A program made the translations under genes and the position numbers. The notes beneath the pieces are model-generated. The model was not told the DNA's origin. It ran no database searches and saw nothing but the letters and a program-made list of their open reading frames with translations. From CAZSDW01 sp964605705 (lineage in GTDB: Bacteria > Fidelibacterota > UBA2242), in NCBI GenBank assembly GCA_964605705.1, contig CAZSDW010000020.1, positions 1 through 57,568 of the forward strand: a stretch of DNA of 57,568 nt. The letters run 5' to 3'. This document shows positions 9,038-17,421 of this stretch, piece by piece (position 1 is the first letter of the stretch; each line of letters starts with the position of its first letter).

Positions 9038-9688
9038 TTACAGAATCTTCAGTACCGCGAAGAAGTGCATGATCGTGCCGCCAAGGACGAAAAAGTGCCA
9101 GATCACATGGGCGAATGGTAATTTTCGCCATCCGTAAAAAATAGTGCCCAGGGTATATGAAACACCGCCAATAATCAGAAAGGTAAGACTACTGGTGGAG
9201 ATGTTCTGAATGATTTTTGGAAATACGATGACTACCAGCCACCCCATAATGATGTATAAAAAAACGGACAGAATTTTAAATTTCTCGATAAATAAGAATT
9301 TGAATACGATTCCACAAATTGCCAGCCCCCAGATTATGCCGAAAAGGCTCCAGCCCCAATCGCCGCGCAGGGACACAAGTAGAAAAGGCGTATATGTGCC
9401 CGCGATTAACAGGAAGATGGCGGAATGATCGAATTTTTTCAGGAGCGCTTTTACTCCGGGATGCTGAATACCGTGATATAGCGTTGAAGTCAGGTAGAGC
9501 AGAACCATGGTACTGCCAAAAATACTGTAGCTGACGACGTTCCAGGCATTCCCAAAACGGACGGCTTGAACGACCAGTAAGACCAGCCCGGCAATACTCA
9601 GCAGAGTTCCAATGCCATGGGTGACGCTATTCCCGATTTCTTCGGGGATTGAATGCTGTTTAGGCTGCGTTGAATGTCCTGCTGTCAT
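9038..9688 (-). CDS. trhA: Hemolysin III family membrane protein (TrhA/PAQR)
   Basis: A seven-helix integral membrane protein of 216 residues. It contains the conserved EEIGNSVTHGIG start, the SxLYHG/HPG block, the KFDHSAIFLLIAGTYTPF motif, and the final HVIWHFFVLGGTIMHFF helix with the His residues that bind zinc in PAQR proteins. Members are annotated as hemolysin III; in bacteria they are linked to membrane-lipid homeostasis. The start codon overlaps the stop of the rRNA methyltransferase gene by four bases (ATGA), so the pair is translationally coupled. Confidence 0.9.
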   Translation of the reverse strand: MTAGHSTQPKQHSIPEEIGNSVTHGIGTLLSIAGLVLLVVQAVRFGNAWNVVSYSIFGSTMVLLYLTSTLYHGIQHPGVKALLKKFDHSAIFLLIAGTYTPFLLVSLRGDWGWSLFGIIWGLAICGIVFKFLFIEKFKILSVFLYIIMGWLVVIVFPKIIQNISTSSLTFLIIGGVSYTLGTIFYGWRKLPFAHVIWHFFVLGGTIMHFFAVLKIL

Positions 9689-11109
9689 ATTGGTTTATCG
9701 TGTTTTTCAAGCCGGGTAACGACTTCGATATGGGGAGTGTGCGGAAAAAGATCCAGGGGTTGTATTTTATCGATGCTGTATTGGGTCTGTTCGAGGAGCA
9801 GCCGGAGATCCCGTACCTGAGTTGCCGGATTACAGGATACATAAATGATACGTTCCGGATTTAGTAAAGAGACCGCATCGATCAGTTTTGGATGCATACC
9901 TCCCCGGGGCGGATCGATAATCAGAATGTCCGGCAGGGGAAGCTTGTCGAGTAATTCGGGATTTTTCTGAAAGAGCTTGTCCAAATCGCCTTCGATAAAA
10001 CGTACATTTGAGAGATTGTTTAATGCAGTGTTGACCCGGGCGTCATCAATCGCAGCTTTCACAATTTCGAAACCGATAACCTCTTTTGCTTTATCGGCAA
10101 GATAAAGGGCAATACTGCCAGTCCCGCAATACAGATCCCAGACGGTCTCTTTACCGGTTAATCCGGCATATTCCTTTACAATATGATAAAGCCTTTCTGC
10201 CATAAGAGTATTGGTTTGAAAAAAGGACGCCGGCGATATTTTAAATGTCAATTTTCCAAGTGTTTCGATGATGTGATCTTTTCCATAGAGCAAATGTTGT
10301 TTTTCCCCAACCGTTGTCCCTGACCAACTTTTGCTGATGGTGTTGACCGCACAAGTCAGATTGTCGAGTTTTTTCGCAAGTGCATCAATTAATGGCTGAA
10401 GTATCTCATAATGATCTTCATTGGTAACAAGATTAATCATCAGTTGATTAGTGCTGATTGCTTTACGGACGACCAGATGACGTAAATATCCGGTATGCTT
10501 TTTTTGATTATAACAGGAGAAATTGTTCTGAAGAGCGAAATTTCTGACCATCCCCAAAATAATCGCAGCTTCTTCCGGTGCAATCAGGCAGTCATCAAGA
10601 TCGATGGCTTTCCAGAAATTACCCGGCGCTCTGAGTCCCAGGGCAAAATTCTCCAGTTTCTCAACTTCAAAGTTCTCGGTCAGCCAGCGTTTATCGGAAA
10701 AAGCAAACTCCATTTTGTTGCGATAGCGGAAAATTTTATTCGAATAAATCGGGGGTGTTACATCTATTGTTTTAAAACCGCCGAGATGCTGGTACAGCTG
10801 TTTGACCTGTTCAAACAGATAATGCACCTGGGTTTTGTATGCCAGATGTTGAAGTTGACAGCCTCCGCAGTGATTAAAATAAGGGCAGGGCGCGGGTGCA
10901 TATTCCGGGCTTTGTTTAAGAATTTCAAGAATTTTTGCCTCGGCAAAACCGGATTTTACTTTGGTGATTCGGATCTTGAGCCGCTGACCCGGAATGGCGT
11001 TTTTAATGAAGATTACAAAATCGTCAATGCGAGCGATTCCGGCACCGCCATAAACCAGATCGGTCACAGACACAACCAATTCCTGATGTTTCTTTACCGG
11101 TTTTTCCAT
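9685..11109 (-). CDS. rlmD: 23S rRNA (uracil-C5)-methyltransferase, RlmD/TrmA family
   Basis: 474 residues. An N-terminal TRAM domain (about 1-60) precedes a 4Fe-4S cluster site, C75/C81/C84 with C174 as likely fourth ligand. The SAM-binding methyltransferase domain has VWDLYCGTGSIALYLA and IIDPPRGG, and the catalytic Cys is C426 in YVSCNPAT. The FPHTPHIE motif closes the protein. The TRAM plus Fe-S layout matches RlmD (RumA) rather than the shorter TrmA, although RlmC/RlmCD-type specificity is possible. It sits upstream of, and overlaps by four bases, the hemolysin III gene. Confidence 0.88.
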   Translation of the reverse strand: MEKPVKKHQELVVSVTDLVYGGAGIARIDDFVIFIKNAIPGQRLKIRITKVKSGFAEAKILEILKQSPEYAPAPCPYFNHCGGCQLQHLAYKTQVHYLFEQVKQLYQHLGGFKTIDVTPPIYSNKIFRYRNKMEFAFSDKRWLTENFEVEKLENFALGLRAPGNFWKAIDLDDCLIAPEEAAIILGMVRNFALQNNFSCYNQKKHTGYLRHLVVRKAISTNQLMINLVTNEDHYEILQPLIDALAKKLDNLTCAVNTISKSWSGTTVGEKQHLLYGKDHIIETLGKLTFKISPASFFQTNTLMAERLYHIVKEYAGLTGKETVWDLYCGTGSIALYLADKAKEVIGFEIVKAAIDDARVNTALNNLSNVRFIEGDLDKLFQKNPELLDKLPLPDILIIDPPRGGMHPKLIDAVSLLNPERIIYVSCNPATQVRDLRLLLEQTQYSIDKIQPLDLFPHTPHIEVVTRLEKHDKPI

Positions 11110-11151
11110 CGGGGCGTAATTTATAAAAATGGACGATTGGGAGTTAGAGAA

Positions 11152-12873
11152 TTATTGACCGGTTCCCGGATCTATTTCATCAATCTGGGAAGGAGCCATA
11201 TTTTCCTGGGCATATTTCAGATATAATTTTTCTTTCACGAAAATTTTGAATAGTTCGGGATCGATATGTTTGTCCTTTGCCATAAAGCCCATAATTTTCA
11301 TGGCTTCAGAGAGAGTCTTGCCCTTCTTATATGGGCGATCCCGGGCGGTTAGCGCCTCGAATATATCCGCCAATGCCATCATGCGCGCCTGGGGTGACAG
11401 GTCGTTTTCACTAAGCCCGTTGGGATATCCGGTACCATCCAGTTTTTCGTGATGTCCGCCGGCATATTCGGGAACCCGGCGCAGTTTTTTGGGATAGGGT
11501 AATTTCTCGAGCATCTTTATGGTCATTACCACATGATTATTGATAATCTCGCGTTCTTCGTTGGTCAGGGTGCCTTTCGGGATACAGAGATTTAGAACTT
11601 CGTTTTGGTCCAAGAGTTTGCGGGATTCATTATTAATGACAATGTCTTGTTGGGCAATTTCACGGACGCGCTCCTGCTTTTCGGGAGCCATGAATTCTCC
11701 GCCGACATTCGCGATTTCGATGAAAGCCATATCATCTTCGATGGCTTTTATCCGGGCGTTGTAACTATCCTCGACTGATTCGATATCTTCCAAGGATTCA
11801 CCGTTGGCAATGCGCAATTTGTGTTCCAGTAAGTCGATTTTTGCATCGCGTTTTAGTACTTCAAACCGGGCATTAACAGTATGGATTCGGTCATAAATGG
11901 TTTCCAGTTTGGTCGATTTATCGACTACATATTCCGGCGTGGTGATTTTGCCGATGTCATGCATCCATGAGGCAATCCGAAGTTCTTTTAGCTCATCATT
12001 ATTCAGGCTCAGGGGACCATAAATGCCATAATCGATCTGGTTGATGTTCTCTGCAATCATCATGGTCAGCTTGGCAACCCGCTCGATATGACCGCCGGTA
12101 TAGGGAGATTTTTCGTCAATTGCAGAGGCAATTGCTTGGATAAAGGATTCCAACAACAGTTCCAAATCTCGGATCAGGCGGGTATTGGTAATTGCGACGG
12201 CGGCTTGAGACGCCAGTGAGATGATCAGGCTCTGATCGGCAGTAGTAAATGGGATGGGTGAATTTGTTTCTGGTTCAAGAGCATTCAACAATTGCAGAAC
12301 ACCGATAATCTCATTCTCGTGATTGCGCATCGGCACGACCAGCATCGATTTCGAACGGTAGCCGGTTTTACTGTCAAATGCCCGTGTTCCGGTAAAATCA
12401 AAGCCTTCAACATCGTAAACATCAGGGATATTAATAACCTCACCCGTCAGTGCAACGTGCGCCGAAACCATTGCATGGTTGGGTTTGCCGTCCTGAAGAT
12501 AAAGCCTTACCGGATACCAGTCAATCGTTTTTCCGCTAGTACCACCCATCCGGATATTCAGGGAGTCGGTTTGCACGATTTCAAAACGCATCGATTGCTC
12601 ATCGTCATTCATCATGTAAAGAGTACCGCCATCGGCATTGGTGAAATACCGGGCTTCTTCGAGAATCATTTCCAGTAGCTTCGGTAGATTGCGTTCGGCG
12701 GATAATGCCGCCCCGATCTTTGATAAATCCCGGATTTGTTCATAAAGTGTTGCCAGATACTGCCGAACTTCTAGGGAGCTGTCCTGAATTTTCTGACGAA
12801 GTTCCGGGTCATCAATATTGCATAAAAGATTGGCTTCTTTTGAGGTCTGTTTATCGGTTTGTTTAGATTTCAT
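11152..12873 (-). CDS. GAF plus HD-GYP domain protein, probable cyclic-di-GMP phosphodiesterase
   Basis: 573 residues. A GAF sensor domain (about 50-235) is followed by an HD-GYP domain with HD at H305/D306 (WMHDIGK), the HHEKLDGTGYP motif at 474-484 and DIFEALTARDRPYKK after it. These residues are the metal ligands and GYP loop of active cyclic-di-GMP phosphodiesterases. Between the HD and GYP motifs sits an insert of about 100 mostly helical, charged residues (about 330-435). No membrane segment is visible, so it is a cytosolic sensor. It lies just upstream of the rRNA methyltransferase gene on the same strand, 42 bases apart. Confidence 0.88.
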   Translation of the reverse strand: MKSKQTDKQTSKEANLLCNIDDPELRQKIQDSSLEVRQYLATLYEQIRDLSKIGAALSAERNLPKLLEMILEEARYFTNADGGTLYMMNDDEQSMRFEIVQTDSLNIRMGGTSGKTIDWYPVRLYLQDGKPNHAMVSAHVALTGEVINIPDVYDVEGFDFTGTRAFDSKTGYRSKSMLVVPMRNHENEIIGVLQLLNALEPETNSPIPFTTADQSLIISLASQAAVAITNTRLIRDLELLLESFIQAIASAIDEKSPYTGGHIERVAKLTMMIAENINQIDYGIYGPLSLNNDELKELRIASWMHDIGKITTPEYVVDKSTKLETIYDRIHTVNARFEVLKRDAKIDLLEHKLRIANGESLEDIESVEDSYNARIKAIEDDMAFIEIANVGGEFMAPEKQERVREIAQQDIVINNESRKLLDQNEVLNLCIPKGTLTNEEREIINNHVVMTIKMLEKLPYPKKLRRVPEYAGGHHEKLDGTGYPNGLSENDLSPQARMMALADIFEALTARDRPYKKGKTLSEAMKIMGFMAKDKHIDPELFKIFVKEKLYLKYAQENMAPSQIDEIDPGTGQ

Positions 12874-12939
12874 TTCAATGATTTAATTTGTGCTAATTTG
12901 TGAATAGATGATCAAATATAAAATATATATTTTAACGGT

Positions 12940-15900
12940 TTATTTATTTATCATAATCTGTTTTGCACTGCGTTTAATCCATTCGATGATATTCACATCC
13001 CGTTTTTCAGTTAGTAACCAGATCAGCAGAAGCGTTACAATGCCAAGAATTGCCAGAGCGCCCACATAGGCTTTGTAGGTACCGGATGACACCAGATTTT
13101 CCACGGTACTGACGGTGACCAGCAGGATCCCGGTATATAAATATGCGGGGATATTATTACGCAGGAAATATTTTATAGCCATCCAACCCCAGACGATCAG
13201 AGCGCCAATTGACGCATACAGGACGGCATATTCTCTCAGGCTGTCATAGTTATCAGGGATAAAAATTCCCAGTAATGCGGCAACTGCAACAATCTGAAAA
13301 AATTGGTTTCGAATAGTTTTATTGATCCAGAAAATCGCGATGCCTGCGCCGGAGGCGTAAATAATCCCGCGACTGGTAATTGAAATCAGAGTATGCAATG
13401 TCGGTAGGATATAATTCGCGGCAGGGGGAATTTGAAACTTGGGAAAGATAGTAGCGGGAGCATATCGACTTGCCAGCCATGAAGTCAGGTGTTGGATGCC
13501 GAAAAAGCCGACCGTCACGAGAATTGCCGCGAAAATAGCGTCACGGGAGAAGTGATAACGACAATCTCGTTTCAATGTTGAAAGGCTTGCCGGATAGACT
13601 GATGATACAATCATTGTGAGGATAAAGAGGATCAGTGTAACAGCCAGTACCCGTAATAAGGTCACCAGAATCCAGAAAATTGTCCAGACCGGCAGTCCCC
13701 AGCTGGTGTTGTAATTAATGAGGGCTATGGGATAATTCGCCAGTTCCATAATCAGCCACAAGCTGCCGATAACGACACTGACAACCAGGGGTTTTTTCCA
13801 TTCGATTGAGAGCGATTTTATCCGGCGGGTCAACAGGACGATTGACAGAACGGCGATGAGGCAAAGGACAGCGATTTGAATTCCCAGACGGATAGAATCA
13901 AAACTTGTCGTCCGGGTTTTTTGATGGCGCCACTCCTCGGGGATTTTATAAAATACCGAATATGAGGACACATCATCTCCGGTGATAATGGTCTGTAACC
14001 TTAGCGTAGCGTCCCGGACATTTGCCGGGTGTTCTTTTTTGGCTTCCCAGATAAATGTGTATTCCATTCGCTTGGGAAGTTGTTTGGCATAATCTTCAAC
14101 GATATCAAAGTCGGTCAAAGAGAGTCCGCGACCGTTTAAAAACTCTTCTGCTCTGAAACGGGCAGCGCCCTTATCCAGTGAAAAGGTTTCGGCGCTCTCA
14201 GGCATTAAGTGAGAAAAACCGACAATAGTTCTGTCGCTGGGATGGATAAAAATGTTGTATTCCTCTTTTTCCAGGGGCTGGTAAAACCGAACCTTCCAGA
14301 CAACAGAGTTATTTAGATACCTTGCCAGAATTGAATTCAGTTTCTTGATTGAGCTGTATTCCAGAATATACTGACCGTTGAGCTTGTCATAATTATTCAT
14401 CAAAACCAGAGCACTTTTATAATTATCCGGATCAACACCCTTGGTTTTCAGGAAATCGACAGCTGTTTTTTTGATTTCGGCGCGGGTTATTGGATAAGTA
14501 TAGAACTCACCGATTTTTTCATACGGTATCCACTGAACGGCTGCCAGGAGAACAGTCAAGATCAAGACAATTCTCAATTGTCGAGTAGCAAATTGCCGGT
14601 AGTTTGCTACATAAACAGGACAGATATCGGTCGGTTCGGATTCTTCGGCTGGTTTTTTTTCCTCGATGATGCTTGGTGCAAGTAAAGCATGATAATCGGA
14701 AAATCCCTTGTTCTTAAGATACATGATAATGTTATAAATTAAAGGAATCAGAATAATGCTAAGCGCGATGGAAGCGCTGACGACGTGATAGGTTTCACCT
14801 GTCCGCAATAACAGGATTGAGGAATAAATAGCATCGACCATGTAATGCCAGACCAGTACCGTTAAAATTCCAAACTTTATAAAAATAAAGCCAATGACGA
14901 TCCCGAAAATCGACACCTCAAAACCGCGAATCCAGAACGGTTGATTGGGGTAATTAGCATGAGCAAAGCCCCAGATGACAGCCGGAATCAAAATTGCCAG
15001 TATTTTTGATTTCAGTATTTTTTCAAGAAAAGGGATTGCGAATAACCGGAAAGAAAACTCTTCCAGTACCGCAGGCAAAAAGCCTCCAACCAGAATCAGG
15101 ATCCAGGGGAAAGCGGTATTCAGCGTATCGGAATAGGAGATGTTTGCGGGAGCCCAGGCGCCAAAGCGTTTTGCAAACAAGTAGAAAAATGTCTGAAATG
15201 CCATAAAGGTGATTGCCAGGGTTATTCCCGCGATGATACTGAAAAAGAAATGCCGCGTTTGCAAACCTTTAGTAGAAAAAAGCCGCGCCAGCGGGATCCG
15301 GTCATTATAGCGTTTTGTGTAAATATAGGCACCGGCGCCGGTCAGCACGGTGATAACCACCGCCAGCAGCAGAGCCTGCAGAAAAATACTGACGAAGAAA
15401 TTGCCATAAAAGGCGCCCATACTCTGGTTTATATCGAAGTGAAACAGGTACAGAGGCAGCAGATTGAGTTCGGACAGAAATTTCAGAACAAAGGTTATGA
15501 TGCCGAAAATAAGCGCGGTCCTGACATCGATCTGTTTTCGGGTCAGAAAGACGATAAAATAAATGAATATGGTAAGCAGGATCAGAATAAAAAGCACATC
15601 GGCAGTTGTCGCAGTTGTGGTGTTTTGCGAGCGAAGGCGTTGATAGTTGCGTTGCCATTCTTCGGGAACATGCAGGTATTCTTTATATTGTCCGATCTGG
15701 TCGCCCTGAACGGTCACATCGAATCGGTAGGTGGCATTGTAAATTTCAACGTTTTTCTTTTTATAGGTGAACTGGTAATCGACCCGGTTGGGTTTTACCT
15801 CGGTTTTATCTTCCAGGAATTCCCAGTCTCCAAGCTTAATGTCAATGTTATCGTTTAGAAATTTATGACTGAGGCGACGGGCTTCGTCGATGGAAAGCAG

Positions 15901-16326
15901 GGGCGCCGATGCTTCTTCGGGAATTTTATGCTGGAAGCGGGCGATTTTGCCGTTGGGAGTGATTGCTACAAAAATCTCTTCGCGGTTCAGGGGTTCAAAC
16001 CAGCGATTGACCCATTGCCAGATCCGAAAATCATTGGCGAGCAAATCTTCGGCTTCTTCAATTCCCACCTCTTTTTCAATAAATGTTTTGGCAGAATTAT
16101 CAAAATCGAAGGCAACGGCATGGATTTTTGAACTGACATCGACATTGATCCTGGAAAGAAAGGCTAGCGCAATATCGGCGGATTCTTTCCGATTGATCTG
16201 AAAATCGATCGCGTGCTCGGGAAACGCCCGGTGGTAGTTTGACAGCTCGAAATACCCGGCAATCAAAATTGTCACCAGACAGATGATAATCAAGCCGTAA
16301 CCTTTCTTTTGCAAATGCTTATTCAC
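12940..16326 (-). CDS. Very long CPBP-family intramembrane protease with internal duplication
   Basis: 1128 residues, far longer than the usual 200-300 of CPBP proteases. An N-terminal helix (about 10-27) leads to an extracytoplasmic domain (about 40-230), then multiple membrane helices holding the complete CPBP set: EExxxR at E422-R427, H456 in GFAHANY, and H494/D498 in HYMVD. After about residue 580 the plan repeats: a helix, a related extracytoplasmic domain (about 610-805) and another membrane block, which lacks the EExxxR and HxxxD motifs. The two extracytoplasmic copies share landmarks such as PEEW at 221 and 796. Downstream of the small repeat gene but separated from it by a terminator. 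The substrate is unknown. Confidence 0.8.
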   Translation of the reverse strand: MNKHLQKKGYGLIIICLVTILIAGYFELSNYHRAFPEHAIDFQINRKESADIALAFLSRINVDVSSKIHAVAFDFDNSAKTFIEKEVGIEEAEDLLANDFRIWQWVNRWFEPLNREEIFVAITPNGKIARFQHKIPEEASAPLLSIDEARRLSHKFLNDNIDIKLGDWEFLEDKTEVKPNRVDYQFTYKKKNVEIYNATYRFDVTVQGDQIGQYKEYLHVPEEWQRNYQRLRSQNTTTATTADVLFILILLTIFIYFIVFLTRKQIDVRTALIFGIITFVLKFLSELNLLPLYLFHFDINQSMGAFYGNFFVSIFLQALLLAVVITVLTGAGAYIYTKRYNDRIPLARLFSTKGLQTRHFFFSIIAGITLAITFMAFQTFFYLFAKRFGAWAPANISYSDTLNTAFPWILILVGGFLPAVLEEFSFRLFAIPFLEKILKSKILAILIPAVIWGFAHANYPNQPFWIRGFEVSIFGIVIGFIFIKFGILTVLVWHYMVDAIYSSILLLRTGETYHVVSASIALSIILIPLIYNIIMYLKNKGFSDYHALLAPSIIEEKKPAEESEPTDICPVYVANYRQFATRQLRIVLILTVLLAAVQWIPYEKIGEFYTYPITRAEIKKTAVDFLKTKGVDPDNYKSALVLMNNYDKLNGQYILEYSSIKKLNSILARYLNNSVVWKVRFYQPLEKEEYNIFIHPSDRTIVGFSHLMPESAETFSLDKGAARFRAEEFLNGRGLSLTDFDIVEDYAKQLPKRMEYTFIWEAKKEHPANVRDATLRLQTIITGDDVSSYSVFYKIPEEWRHQKTRTTSFDSIRLGIQIAVLCLIAVLSIVLLTRRIKSLSIEWKKPLVVSVVIGSLWLIMELANYPIALINYNTSWGLPVWTIFWILVTLLRVLAVTLILFILTMIVSSVYPASLSTLKRDCRYHFSRDAIFAAILVTVGFFGIQHLTSWLASRYAPATIFPKFQIPPAANYILPTLHTLISITSRGIIYASGAGIAIFWINKTIRNQFFQIVAVAALLGIFIPDNYDSLREYAVLYASIGALIVWGWMAIKYFLRNNIPAYLYTGILLVTVSTVENLVSSGTYKAYVGALAILGIVTLLLIWLLTEKRDVNIIEWIKRSAKQIMINK

Positions 16327-16367
16327 GGTAAATAATATAATAAATTTTCAGAAAATAACATGGCTTT

Positions 16368-16398
16368 AAAAAAAGATGACTCCGCATCAAGCGGAGTC
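16368..16398 (-). terminator. Rho-independent terminator of the small repeat gene
   Basis: On the minus strand an eight-pair GC-rich stem (GACTCCGC with GCGGAGTC, five-base loop) at 16378-16398 is followed by ATC and then seven T residues. It lies about 35 bases beyond the stop codon of the gene at 16435-16662 and before the CPBP gene. Confidence 0.85.
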
Positions 16399-16434
16399 AT
16401 AAAGATATTATTTTACGATGCTAAAGAAAGTGAA

Positions 16435-16662
16435 TTATTTTCTTCCTCTCGCCATTTTTGCGCGGGAAACATCACCATCTTTGTCAATAAAATACAGATA
16501 TCCGGATTCTCTTTTTACGGAACAGGCTTTAACGACTTCGGCGCCGCCGCCTTTTTCGCCACCGCGTGCCATTTTTGAACGCGCGACATTACCTTTTTTG
16601 TCCAGGTAATACAGATATCCCTTTTCTTTTTTTACGCCACATTTTGCTACTTTTTCTGCCAT
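16435..16662 (-). CDS. Small basic protein made of two tandem repeats, unknown function
   Basis: 75 residues consisting almost wholly of two copies of a unit of about 31 residues (4-34 and 43-73; 19 of 31 positions identical by my count). A Gly-rich linker (GGEKGGGAE) joins them. Each unit has one Cys (C8, C47), an aromatic strand GYLYY or GYLYF, an acidic turn (DKKGNV or DKDGDV) and a basic end (SKMARG or AKMARG). There is no signal peptide or membrane helix; the protein is Lys/Arg-rich. A perfect AAGGAGG sits upstream of the ATG, with a promoter-like site and a strong terminator around the gene, suggesting abundant, independent expression. I do not recognise a family with known function. 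Nucleic-acid binding is possible but unproven. Confidence 0.85.
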   Translation of the reverse strand: MAEKVAKCGVKKEKGYLYYLDKKGNVARSKMARGGEKGGGAEVVKACSVKRESGYLYFIDKDGDVSRAKMARGRK

Positions 16663-16717
16663 AATATCTTCCTCCTTATTCGTTGATTACAAATTCATTT
16701 AGCATTTAGGTGATCTT

Positions 16718-16746
16718 ATGTTACACGACATTATTTTAAATGTCAA
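16718..16746 (-). promoter_or_regulatory. Putative strong promoter of the small repeat gene
   Basis: Read on the minus strand: TTGACA (16746-16741), a 17-base spacer and TAACAT (16723-16718), about 55 bases upstream of the ATG at 16662. A six-base inverted repeat (GACATT and AATGTC, 16727-16744) overlaps the -35 box and spacer and could be an operator. Visual match only. Confidence 0.5.
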
Positions 16747-16806
16747 GATATTTCCGTCGAGAGAATGTATTTTTTCATGCGGGTATTTACGATTGTCTAA
16801 ATTTTT

Positions 16807-17403
16807 TCACTGATTCATCATTTTTTCGACTTCCACCGCCTTTGACCGTCTGCCAGCCCGGATGTAGCGATGAATGGATTCTTCGAATAATTCATTTGCC
16901 TTGTCCGTATTACCGAGGGTTTTCTGCTCAATCCCGGCTTCTTTCATATACATTGCAGATTCTTCCCAGCGCCCCTCATTTTTAAGCTTATCTGCCAGCT
17001 GAATGTAGTCCGGTTTTTCGCTGACCGACCGGGCTTTTTCGCCCTTTAAGGCGGCGTTCAGGGTGGGAATCAGTTTTTCGTAAATGGCGGATTTGGCGTG
17101 AATATCATAAGCGCCCATCGCCAGATATTTTTCCCGGATATCAATTGTTAATTCACCCGTCAGACCGATGACGGGAACATTGGATTTCAGCTGTTTCATC
17201 ATTTTTAATGTTTTATACCCGTCGATCCCCGGCAGGTTGTGATCCAGAATAACGACATCGATATCTTCTTCTTTATAGAGCTTGATAGCCTTTTCTCCGT
17301 CTTCTGCTTCGACGATCTGAAATTCTTCCGAGCCAAGGTATTCAATCAAAGCATCCCGGAGCAATGCTTTATCATCGACAAGTAATATTTTCTTTACGGA
17401 CAT
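16807..17403 (-). CDS. Response regulator with receiver domain and helical tail
   Basis: 198 residues. The receiver domain (about 1-120) has all key residues: acidic pair D10/D11, phospho-acceptor D54 in VVILDHNLPG, T82 and K104. The tail (about 132-195) has no DNA-binding motif; its paired helices (ADKLKNEGRWEESAMYMKEAG, then a second unit) look like one or two TPR-type hairpins for protein contacts. It is the last gene of the pfkA-led operon and follows the receiver-kinase gene by 18 bases, so it is the likely phosphorylation target of that kinase. Output is probably protein-protein rather than transcriptional. Confidence 0.85.
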   Translation of the reverse strand: MSVKKILLVDDKALLRDALIEYLGSEEFQIVEAEDGEKAIKLYKEEDIDVVILDHNLPGIDGYKTLKMMKQLKSNVPVIGLTGELTIDIREKYLAMGAYDIHAKSAIYEKLIPTLNAALKGEKARSVSEKPDYIQLADKLKNEGRWEESAMYMKEAGIEQKTLGNTDKANELFEESIHRYIRAGRRSKAVEVEKMMNQ

Positions 17404-17421
17404 GTGAAGATCCTTTCTATA

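Noticed and set aside
10495..11226. 243-residue open frame on the plus strand
   Set aside because: Antisense to the rRNA methyltransferase gene and the end of the HD-GYP gene; no family features.
15250..15858. 202-residue open frame on the plus strand
   Set aside because: It lies wholly antisense to the CPBP protease gene, which has clear motifs, and its translation is low-complexity with no ribosome binding site.
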